DNA of 64,000 nucleotides from CAWBLP01 sp963721065 (GTDB lineage: Bacteria; Pseudomonadota; Alphaproteobacteria; Acetobacterales; Acetobacteraceae): positions 1,448,905 through 1,512,904 of the forward strand of contig CAVRHO010000001.1 in NCBI GenBank assembly GCA_963721065.1. The letters are read 5' to 3'. Position 1 is the stretch's first letter, and each line of letters opens with the position of its first letter. Positions 57,076 to 64,000 of this stretch are shown piece after piece. Made by a program: the position numbers and the translations under genes. Below the pieces are notes generated by a model. It was not told where the DNA came from and did not search any database. It saw only the letters and a list, made by a program, of their open reading frames with translations.

Positions 57076-57863
57076 GACCACTCTCCCCCGAGGCTGTCGT
57101 TCGCCTGTTGGCGCACATTAAAAGTTGTGCCATGCCAGTGTTCGTGTCAAACGAAAACGTGTTGTCAAATACGGTCTGTTTTGCACTGCACTGCACTGCG
57201 CGGCCGGCGCGGGATGAAGGCCCGGTGATGGACTTGACCACTGATCTCTGGAACCGGGGCGTCCCGTCTGATGCGGCAGGCATTTCAGAGCAGGTAAGTG
57301 TATCAGACGCTTTGTCTGGATTCGCACACAGACTTCTTCGGCCGTCGTCCGGCGGCTGACTATTCTGATTGATTAAATGGCAGTCTCTGTGCTATCATTT
57401 GATGCATATTTGAAGAATCTTTGCGTGTTCGCCTGTTGGTTGCAGGGGTTCCCAAGAAACGTCAGGTCCAGGGATACGATCGAGCGACGTCTGTTGTCTC
57501 CGTATGTCGGTGAGTGGAGACGCAACCCCTGCTTGCCGATTTCACGACCCGGTCGGTGCCGCGCGTGGCGTCGTGACCGGATTATGTCCACGTGAACAGT
57601 AGCGCCATAATTCGGAGGCGACCGAATGTACGGTGACACTGCGCCACGGATGTATGGGAACGAAGAGGCAGCCAACGGCCGAAGGTGCATTTGTATTGGC
57701 TACGACTGGGCCGGAACCGCGCGACTGCGGCTGTACTTGCGGTTTGCCGGAAGGATTCGGCAGTGTCTATGTGGGATGATTGGAACGGTATCGTACTGTG
57801 GGGCGGCGGCTGAGGCACCGAAAGGCCATATCAGGAGCAGCCCGGAGATCAGGGGGTGCAGAA
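57076..57863. other. Long lower-GC divergent region before the AtuA-like gene
   Basis: About 788 bases with no supported gene. GC falls at 57360-57420. A sigma-70-like promoter candidate is TTGATT (57369-57374), 18 bases, TATCAT (57393-57398), pointing right, 460 bases before the AtuA start. TGCAC repeats (GCACTGCACTGCACTGC, near 57184) form a small tandem array. Confidence 0.4.
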
Positions 57864-59237
57864 ATGTCCAAAATCGTGAAAATCGGTGCCGGCTCAGGCT
57901 TTAGCGAGGACTGGGTCGATCCGGCTGAAGATCTCGCAAAATACGCGGAAATCGACTATTTGATTTTTGAGGCTCTGGCCGAGCGCACGATCCATGATGC
58001 GCATATCCGGCAGATGGCCGGCGTGAATCCCGGATATGGTTTGCGCTTCCAGGAGCGGATGCGACGCTGTGCCATTCCATGTCTGAAAAAGGGAACCAGA
58101 ATTATCACTAACGACGGCTCGGCGAATCCGCAGGCGGCGGCAGAATGGCTCCGGGGCTATCTCGCGGAAGATGGCCAGAAAGCCAGGATCGCCGTGGTCG
58201 AAGGAGATGACGTCACGGCCTATTTCAAGGACCACAAGGACGAGGTGTTTTCCCCGCAGGTGTACCAGGTGTTTGCCGGAAGCGATGCATGGCTGCCGGC
58301 GGATCCCGCCATCATCCGTGACAACATCGAGTCGGCGAACGTCTACTTGTACTATGAGCCGATCCGGGAAGCCCTGGATGGCGGCGCCGACATCGTCATT
58401 GCCGGTCGCGTCGCCGATCCGTCGATGTTCGTGGCGGCCCTCGCGCATGCGTTCAACTGGTCCGGCGGTGATTGGAACAAGATCGCCATGGGCACGGTCG
58501 TCGGCCACCTGCTGGAGTGCAGCGGTCATGCCTCGGGGGGATATTTCACGGACTGTGAAAGAAAGCCGGTGTCCAACCTGGCCAATATCGGCTTCCCGAT
58601 TGCCGAGGTGGACGACGAAGCGGGCAAGGTTGTCATCACCAAACTCGAGAACACCGGCGGCAGGGTCTGCAGGGAAAATGTGCTGGAGCAGCTTCACTAC
58701 GAAGTGCACAGCTTCGAAGCCTACGTTACCCCCGACGTGATCGCGCAGTTCCAGGACGTCAGGGTAGAGGAAGTCGGCGACAACCGCGTGCTCGTCACCG
58801 GCTTCACCGGCAAGGAAAGGCCGTCCACGCTGAAGGTTCTGCTCGGCTACCATCACGGCTACAACATCGCAGCATCGATCCGGTACCGCGGACACAACGC
58901 GCTCAAACGGGCCGCCCTGGCGGGAGAAATCTGGTCGGAGAAGCTCAGACGCGCCCACACCTACATCATGGACAGCGGTTACTTCTACAACGACCTGCCC
59001 TATGAAGCGGCACTGCGCGAGGATCCCGATCCTCAGTACGTCGAGTTCCGCTACAGCGCGATTACGCGTGAAAAGGAGGAGGCGGACCGCATCGCCCTCG
59101 ACTTCATGGGGTTCTATCTCAACGGTCCTTACGGCGGCGGAGGCATCCAGACCAGCGTGCTGCGGTACGACCCGCTGCTGCCGCAGATCATCGACAGGAA
59201 GGAAGTGCACTCCTCCGTCAGCTATCTGGAGTCTTAG
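57864..59237 (+). CDS. Acyclic terpene utilization AtuA-family protein (DUF1446)
   Basis: A 457-residue protein with the AtuA/DUF1446 pattern: VKIGAGSGFSEDWVDPAEDLA, YLIFEALAERTIHDAHIRQM, IITNDGSANPQAAAEWLRGYL, GADIVIAGRVADPSMFVAALA and GTVVGHLLECSGHASGGYFTD. AtuA is needed for citronellol/geraniol breakdown in Pseudomonas but its reaction is unknown, and most homologues lie in other catabolic clusters. Here no other Atu gene is present. A small partner domain is encoded separately four bases downstream. ATG 57864 is preferred over 57780, although its ribosome site (GGGGGTG) is modest. Confidence 0.85.
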   Translation: MSKIVKIGAGSGFSEDWVDPAEDLAKYAEIDYLIFEALAERTIHDAHIRQMAGVNPGYGLRFQERMRRCAIPCLKKGTRIITNDGSANPQAAAEWLRGYLAEDGQKARIAVVEGDDVTAYFKDHKDEVFSPQVYQVFAGSDAWLPADPAIIRDNIESANVYLYYEPIREALDGGADIVIAGRVADPSMFVAALAHAFNWSGGDWNKIAMGTVVGHLLECSGHASGGYFTDCERKPVSNLANIGFPIAEVDDEAGKVVITKLENTGGRVCRENVLEQLHYEVHSFEAYVTPDVIAQFQDVRVEEVGDNRVLVTGFTGKERPSTLKVLLGYHHGYNIAASIRYRGHNALKRAALAGEIWSEKLRRAHTYIMDSGYFYNDLPYEAALREDPDPQYVEFRYSAITREKEEADRIALDFMGFYLNGPYGGGGIQTSVLRYDPLLPQIIDRKEVHSSVSYLES

Positions 59238-59240
59238 GCT

Positions 59241-59574
59241 ATGATTCGGAACGTGAAGCTGCACGAACTGGCGCACGGCCGTACCGGTGACAAATTCGAC
59301 ACCTCGTTGATATCCGTCCTGCCTGTACGATCTGAAGCACAAGGACCTGCTCCGCGATGTTCTTACGCCGGAATACGTCGCGACTCACTTCAGGGGCATC
59401 GTTCGCGGCCACGTGGAGCGCCAGGAAACCCATTATGGGTTCATCTTCATCCTGCACGCGGCGCTTGACGGGGGCGTAGTCGCAGGACTGCGCCGCGACA
59501 AGCACGGCAAGTCCCTGAGCGGCTACATGCTCGAGATCGACATTCCGGTGTCGCCGGAGTTTGTGCTCGCATAG
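59241..59574 (+). pseudogene. Small AtuA-associated C-terminal-domain protein, frameshifted
   Basis: About 110 codons in two frames. The first frame reads VKLHELAHGRTGDKFDTSLISVLP, the usual start of the domain fused or paired with AtuA. After about 59322 the frame shifts by +1 and continues YDLKHKDLLRDVLTPEYVA, HVERQETHYGFIFILHAALD and SLSGYMLEIDIPVSPEFVLA to TAG 59574. The join CCTGTACG looks like one inserted base. As both parts are conserved, a sequencing error is likely. It follows the AtuA gene by 3 bases. Confidence 0.72.
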
Positions 59575-60136
59575 GTCCCGGGAGCTTGTTGCCGGAGCAA
59601 CATACCAGCCCGCGTTGTGTTCGCCCGAAGTGCGCCCTTACCGCGTCGTGGCCCGCGGCGTCCGGCCCTACGTCTTTTCGTGGCTGGTGCTTTTCGTCGC
59701 TGGCAGTGCGCAAAGGCGTGGATGGGCGCCTCCGTCGGGTACGCGTTAGAGCAGTGCGGACGAGCGCCGCGCTCCCAGGTCATGGCCGGGCCTGATCCGG
59801 CGAGCTGCCCCCGTCCCAGCGTGTGCCGTCGCATTCCCACCCGATCGTTGCGGTGTCGATGGCCGGGTTCGGCCCGGCCATGACGCAAAGGACTGGTGCC
59901 GGCGTGCCTGCCTCTCTCGAAGAACTGGTTCTGGCGTGCCTGCTTTTTTCCCAACGCCATGCCGCCCGGTTCTTTTTGGCGCCCGTGCGGCCCGCCATAA
60001 CGCCCCTGCAGCCTGGTGTTGACGCCCATGCGACGTCCGCCGACCACAACGTTAACCGGCCGGCCATCGGACAGACTCCGCGCCGACTGGTGTAATATCG
60101 CCCCCGCCAGCACGCCCCAAAGTCCAGGACCCGCCC
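59575..60136. repeat. Intergenic region rich in dispersed hairpin repeats
   Basis: About 562 bases without a gene. It has at least three copies of the dispersed family: at about 59710 (GCGTGGATGGGCGCCTCC), at 59775-59800 (reversed, GTCATGGCCGGGCCTGATCC) and a perfect hairpin near 59860-59885 (GATGGCCGGG, TTCG, GCCCGGCCATGACG). Confidence 0.6.
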
Positions 60137-61574
60137 ATGCCTCTCGCCCGCAAGCTCGGCCTGATCGAGGCAATCGCGCTGTCCACCAGCGTCATCGCCC
60201 CCACCATGGCGATGGCGTTCAACGTCACCCTCACCGCCCAGGCGGCAGGACCGGCCGCGCCGCTGTCCTTCGCCATCGGCACCCTGGTGCTGGCCATCGT
60301 CGGCCTGTCCTTCATCGGCTTCGCCCGCCACATGGCCCACGCCGGATCGGCCTACGCCTACCTGCAGGCCAGCTTCGGCCCGCGCACCGGCTTCCTCGCC
60401 GGATGGCTGCTGCTGCTGACCTACCTGTGCTTCGCCACCGCGACCGCGACGCTGGTCGGGGTGTTCGTCCACGCCGCCCTCAGCAACTACGGCCTGTCCT
60501 GGCCCAACATCTGGCTGCCGCTCGGCGTCGCCTCGGTGCTGCTGGCCGTGCTCTGCGCCTATCGCGACATGACCCTGGCCGCGCGCCTCATGCTGGTGCT
60601 GGAAACGGTGTCCGTCGCCGCGATCCTGGTCCTGTGCGGGCTGGTGCTGACGCGCCTGGCCACCACCGGCGGCCTGAGCCTGGCACCGTTCCGTCCCGCA
60701 ACGGCGTTCGGCGGCTGGGGCGGGGTCGGGTTCGGCCTGGTCTATACCGTGCTGTCCTTCGCCGGGTTCGAGGGCGCCACCACGCTGGGCGAGGAAATGC
60801 ACCACCCCCACCGCGACATTCCCCGCGCGGTGCTGGGGACGGTGCTGCTCGCCGGTGTGTTCTATGTCCTGGTTTCCTATACGCAGGTGGTCGGCTTCGG
60901 GGTGGGTAACGTCGCGGTGCTGTCCCGGGCGGATGCGCCGCTGAACACACTGGCGATGCGGTTCGCCTCCCGCGACCTGGCCACCGCCATCGACCTCGCC
61001 GCGGCGGTCAGTGCGTTTTCCTGTGCGCTGGGCTCGCTGTCGGCCGCCGCGCGGATGATGTTCGCGCTGGGGCGCGGCCGGGGCGTCACGTCCCTCGGTC
61101 GGTGCACCCGTCGCACGGCACGCCGGCGCGGGCGGTGGTGGTGAGCGGCGTGATCGTGCTCGCCGGCCTGGTGGTGTGGGCGCCGTTCACCGGACCGGCG
61201 ACGTATTACGGCTGCGCCGGCACGATCGGCACCCTGGCGCTGATCCTGGTCTATCTCGGCGTCACCGCCGGCCAGGCGCGGTCGGCGATGGCGCGGGCGG
61301 CCCGGGTGGCGCCGCGATCGGCCTGCTGGGCGCGCTGCTGCTGCTCTGGCCGCTCGGCAACAGCCTGATCCCGGTGCCGCCGCCGCCCTATGACGTGCTG
61401 CCCTACGTGGTGCTCGGCTGGGCCCTGGCCGGCGCCGCCCTGGTCGCGCTGCGCCCCCGCCCGGCGGATGCCACGATCGGGCTGGTCGGCCGGTCGGCGT
61501 GCCGCGCCCTTGACCGCGGTGCCGGGCAGGCAATCTGCCGTGACAGGCCGACCCACGGACGATGCAGGGAATGA
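60137..61574 (+). pseudogene. APC-superfamily amino acid permease, two frameshifts
   Basis: A membrane permease of about 475 residues if restored. The first frame (to about 61098) has KLGLIEAIALSTSVIAPTMA, AQAAGPAAPLSFAIGTLVL, SYAYLQ-type ASFGPRTGFLAGWLLLLTYL and FAGFEGATTLGEEMHHPHRD, characteristic of the amino acid-polyamine-organocation superfamily. After one missing base the second frame reads VHPSHGTPARAVVVSGVIVL. After another, near 61305, the third reads AAIGLLGALLLLWPLGNSL and DVLPYVVLGWALAGAALVAL to the stop at 61574. All expected helices are encoded. Substrate unknown. Confidence 0.75.
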
Positions 61575-61581
61575 AGACGAC

Positions 61582-62138
61582 GTGACCGAAGACGATGATG
61601 ACGACGCACCGCCGAAACTCCCCGGCGGCAAGTTCTACATGACGCCGGAGGGACATCGGCGCCTGCAGCAGGAATACACGCACCTGCGCTCCCAGGAGCG
61701 GCCGCGCGTGGTGGAGATCGTCGCCTGGGCCGCCGGCAACGGCGACCGCAGCGAGAACGCGGACTACAAGGAAGGCAAGCGGCGGCTGCGGGAGATCGAC
61801 CGGCGGCTGCGCTTCCTCGACCGCCGCCTGAAGCACGCCGAGGTGGTGGACCCCGCCGCCCAGCCCAATCGCGACCAGGTGTTCTTCGGCGCCACCGTCA
61901 CCTATGCGAACGAGCGGGACGAGGAACTCACCGTCACCATCGTCGGCGTGGATGAGGCCGACCTGGCCGAGGGCAAGGTCAGCATCGCCTCCCCCGTCGC
62001 GCTGGCCCTGCTGCGGGCGCGTAAGGGCGACGAGGTTCCGTCCGCACACCGCGCGGGCCGGAACTGATCGAGGTGCTCGCCATTCAGTATCGCAGTGCCT
62101 CCGCCACGCCGCACCCGGCCAGCACTGGCGATCGCTGA
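61582..62138 (+). pseudogene. greB: Transcription elongation factor GreB, single-base frameshift near the end
   Basis: A Gre factor that rescues backtracked RNA polymerase by stimulating RNA cleavage. PGGKFYMTPEGHRRLQQEYTH is the GreB opening, and RVVEIVAWAAGNGDRSENADYKEGKRR carries the acidic tip (D..ENAD..) between the coiled-coil arms. The C-terminal FKBP-like domain runs to EGKVSIASPVALALLRARKG. Frame 1 then ends at 62067. With one base added near 62036 (GTT-CCGTC), the expected VRTPRGPELIEVLAIQYRSA continues in the next frame to TGA 62138. The start may be GTG 61582 or GTG 61540. Confidence 0.83.
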
Positions 62139-62144
62139 CGCATC

Positions 62145-62310
62145 GGCGGCCGGATGCGTGCCCGGCCGGCCCCCGGGGAGTTGGCCGGTGGCCGGATGGG
62201 TGCGCCGGCCGGGCAGTGCGGGGTTAGCCGGCGGCCGGATGGGTGCCACGGCCGGACCGCGCAGGCTTGACCGGCGGCCGGTCGGATGCACGCGAGGGCC
62301 GACCCTGGCC
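62145..62310. repeat. 43-base direct repeats, three to four copies
   Basis: Units beginning GGCGGCCGGATGGGTGC start at 62145 (42 bases), 62187 (43), 62230 (43) and 62273 (partial, diverged). Inside, GGCC-rich arms are better conserved than the spacers. It fills the space between greB and the reductase gene. Confidence 0.75.
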
Positions 62311-62413
62311 GCGGGCCGCGAGCGTCGTCCCGGTCGGTTCCGCCGGCCGGTCCGGTTGCCGCGACCGCCGGAGTGGCGGAGGATGCCATCCACGGTCGAA
62401 GGAGATTGCAACG

Positions 62414-62875
62414 ATGCCCGACGCCAAGCTCGCGCCCAACCTGCCCGGCTGGATGCAGGAACACGCCAACCGCTACCTGTCCAGCGGCGGCAAGGAAGGG
62501 CACATGTACCGCATGGCACAGCCCGGCCGGCCGGAGATGGTGGTGCCGTCCCTGCTGCTGACCACCACCGGCCGGAAATCCGGCAAACATAACATCTTCC
62601 CGCCGTTCTACGGCGATACCGGCAACAGTTACTTCGTGGTTGCCTCCAAGGGCGGCGCGCCGGATCATCCCGGCGGGTACGGCGTCATCCTCGCCAACCC
62701 CGAGGTCGAGGTGCAGGTCGGCACGAAGAAGGTGAAAGCCCGCGCACGCACCGCGACCGGTGAGGAACGCGCCAGGCTGTGGCAGAAGTCGCTGGAGTTC
62801 TGGCCGCCCTACGCCGACTACCAGCAGAAGACGCAGCGGGAGATCCCGGTGGTGGTGCTGGACCCGGCCGGCTAG
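62414..62875 (+). CDS. Nitroreductase/deazaflavin (F420)-dependent oxidoreductase family protein (Ddn-like)
   Basis: A 153-residue split-barrel flavin/deazaflavin-binding protein. PSLLLTTTGRKSGKHNIFPP is the diagnostic Ddn/FDOR motif (LLLTTxGRKSGxxRxxPL), and VVASKGGAPDHPGGYGVILANPEVEVQVG continues it. Homologues in actinobacteria use F420; proteobacterial members may use FMN, heme or fatty acids. It forms a possible theme with the LLM oxidoreductase at 12018. GAAGGAG lies about 9 bases before ATG 62414. It is the only intact gene after 59.3 kb. Confidence 0.85.
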   Translation: MPDAKLAPNLPGWMQEHANRYLSSGGKEGHMYRMAQPGRPEMVVPSLLLTTTGRKSGKHNIFPPFYGDTGNSYFVVASKGGAPDHPGGYGVILANPEVEVQVGTKKVKARARTATGEERARLWQKSLEFWPPYADYQQKTQREIPVVVLDPAG

Positions 62876-62965
62876 CCCGCCACCGCTTTCATGTGAAACC
62901 TCCGCCCGCCGTGGTCCCCGTCCCGGCGGGCGGAGAACACAGAACAAACGGGGGAGGGAACCGAG

Positions 62966-64000
62966 ATGGCCAGCTTCGGCGAATTGAAAGGCGAGTTTCG
63001 CGGCGGCGTCTATCGCAAGGACGCGGAGCTGGAGGCATGGCTGGCAAAGCGCCCCACCGAGGCGGCGCTGGAACCCGACCTGCCGATCATCGACCCGCAC
63101 CACCATTTCTGGGACATGCCGCATCGCGGCCACTACCTGTTGCCCGAACTGCTGGAAGATATCGGCGGCGGCCACAACATCGTCTCCACGGTGTTCCTGG
63201 AATGCCGGGCGATGCACCGCAAGGAAGGGCCGCGGAGATGGCGGCGCTGGGGGAGGTGGAGTTCGTCACCGGCATCGCGGCGATGAGCGCATCCGGCGGC
63301 TACGGCCCGTGCCGGGTCGCGGAAGCCATCATCGGGGCGGCGACCTGACCGTCGGCGCGAAAGTGCGGGATCTGCTGGAAGCCGAGATCACTGCTGCCGG
63401 CGGGCGCCTGCGTGGCCTGCGTCATGGCGTGGCATGGGATCAAAACGAGTCCGTCGGCAAGTTTGCGTCCCGCACGGTGCCGCTGCACCAGGTCTCCACC
63501 CGAAATTCCGCGAGGGCTTGGCCCAGCTCGCGCCGCTCGGGCTGAGCTCGAATCGTGGCAATATCATCCGCAACTCCAGGATGCGCTCGACATGGCGCGC
63601 GCCTTCCCGGACACGTCCTTCATCCTCAACCACGTTGGCGGCATCCTTGGCGTCGGCCCTATTCCGGCCATCGCAGGGAGTTTTGCGGGCTGGCGCCAGG
63701 ATATCAGCGAACTGGCGAAATGCCCCAACTGTATTGAAGCTAGGCGGGCTTGGCATGGTGTCGGTGGGCTTCGACTTCCACGAACGCGACGTGCCGCCGT
63801 CGTCCGAGGATCTGGCCGCCGCATGGCGCCCATATATCGAGCACTGCATTGAAGCCTTCGGCGCTGACCGGTGCATGTTCGAGAGCAACTTCCCGCCCGA
63901 CAAGCAGTCCTGCGGCTACACCGAGCTTGGAACGCGTTCAAGCGCATCACCGCCGGTGCGTCGGCGGCCGAGAAAACCGCACTGTACAGCGGCACGGCGG
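62966..64000 (+). pseudogene. Amidohydrolase-2 family metal-dependent hydrolase, many frameshifts, runs off the window
   Basis: The gene begins well (GGGGGAGGG, ATG 62966) with MASFGELKGEFRGGVYRKDAELEAW and the metal-binding start LPIIDPHHHFWDMPHRGHYL. It then needs about six single-base shifts. Pieces in order are AEMAALGEVEFVTGIAAMSA, VGAKVRDLLEAEITAAGGRLRGLRHGVAWD, HPKFREGLAQLAPLGLS, SWQYHPQLQDALDMARAFPDTSFILNHVGG, KLGGLGMVSVGFDF, PYIEHCIEAFGADRCMFESNFPPDKQS and NAFKRITAGASAAEKTALYSGTA. Order and spacing match the TIM-barrel amidohydrolase family, so it is one gene with indels. It continues past 64000. Confidence 0.75.

Noticed and set aside
57626..57904. Small plus-strand frame before the AtuA gene
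   Set aside because: No ribosome site, odd Cys/Arg-rich composition, and it overlaps the AtuA start in another frame.

Overview
The window is high-GC (about two thirds G+C by eye), densely coded DNA from an alphaproteobacterium, most probably a Rhodospirillales/Acetobacteraceae-like bacterium. This rests on the rnd-kdsD-lptC-lptA-lptB-rpoN-hpf gene order, a SecB plus Tim44-like inner-membrane protein pair, an MmcB-type nuclease, and five TTGAY-N4-RTCAA (FNR/FixK-type) boxes. No rRNA, phage, transposase or CRISPR array is visible. The one tRNA is tRNA-Leu(CAG).

Layout. 0-7 kb: end of a TyrA-like dehydrogenase, Tim44-domain protein, histidine phosphatase, secB, a Kef-type K+/H+ antiporter, hflKC. 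7.4-13 kb: a fused indolepyruvate ferredoxin oxidoreductase, a small secreted surface protein, an LLM-class oxidoreductase. 13-19.8 kb (minus strand): kdsD-lptC-lptA-lptB coupled by 4-base overlaps, rpoN and hpf, preceded by tRNA-Leu and a frameshifted rnd. 20-27.5 kb: a probable low-oxygen energy island with a PfkB sugar kinase, a conserved unknown protein, the remnant of a CBS-domain gene, a GltD/NfnB-like flavoprotein and a NifJ-type pyruvate:ferredoxin oxidoreductase. 28-36 kb: Nudix protein, lipoprotein, sensor kinase, Gly/His-rich secreted protein, and a gcvT-gcvH-gcvP operon behind a tandem glycine riboswitch. 36.8-42.7 kb: an orphan HicB-like protein, the ectABCD ectoine/hydroxyectoine operon and a CYP153-like P450. 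42.6-52 kb: metallopeptidase, phhB, mmcB, SYLF protein, TauD-type dioxygenase, an SDR-epimerase-sulfurtransferase operon, a glycosyltransferase, an outer-membrane-type lipoprotein and an OpgC-like acyltransferase. 52-64 kb: degraded PIN-like gene, HyuA without HyuB, tandem GNAT, an AtuA pair, amino-acid permease, greB, a deazaflavin-type reductase and an amidohydrolase.

Working together. The lpt cluster makes and exports LPS (Kdo precursor and the Lpt bridge) next to two global regulators. pfkB and the conserved unknown gene each carry their own FNR-type box in a shared divergent promoter, and the flavoprotein/PFOR pair lies just downstream, which suggests an oxygen-controlled pyruvate module whose electrons could pass to NAD(P). 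The ectoine operon gives osmoprotection, and OpgC and the Kef transporter are other envelope or osmotic genes.

Quality warning. At least six genes are broken only by single-base indels with all motifs kept in the alternate frame: rnd, gcvP, the small AtuA partner, the permease (twice), greB and the terminal amidohydrolase (about six times). Density rises sharply after 59 kb. Sequencing error near a contig end is at least as likely as pseudogene decay. The intergenic DNA is also rich in short tandem repeats and in a dispersed GTGGATGGCCGG-type hairpin family.
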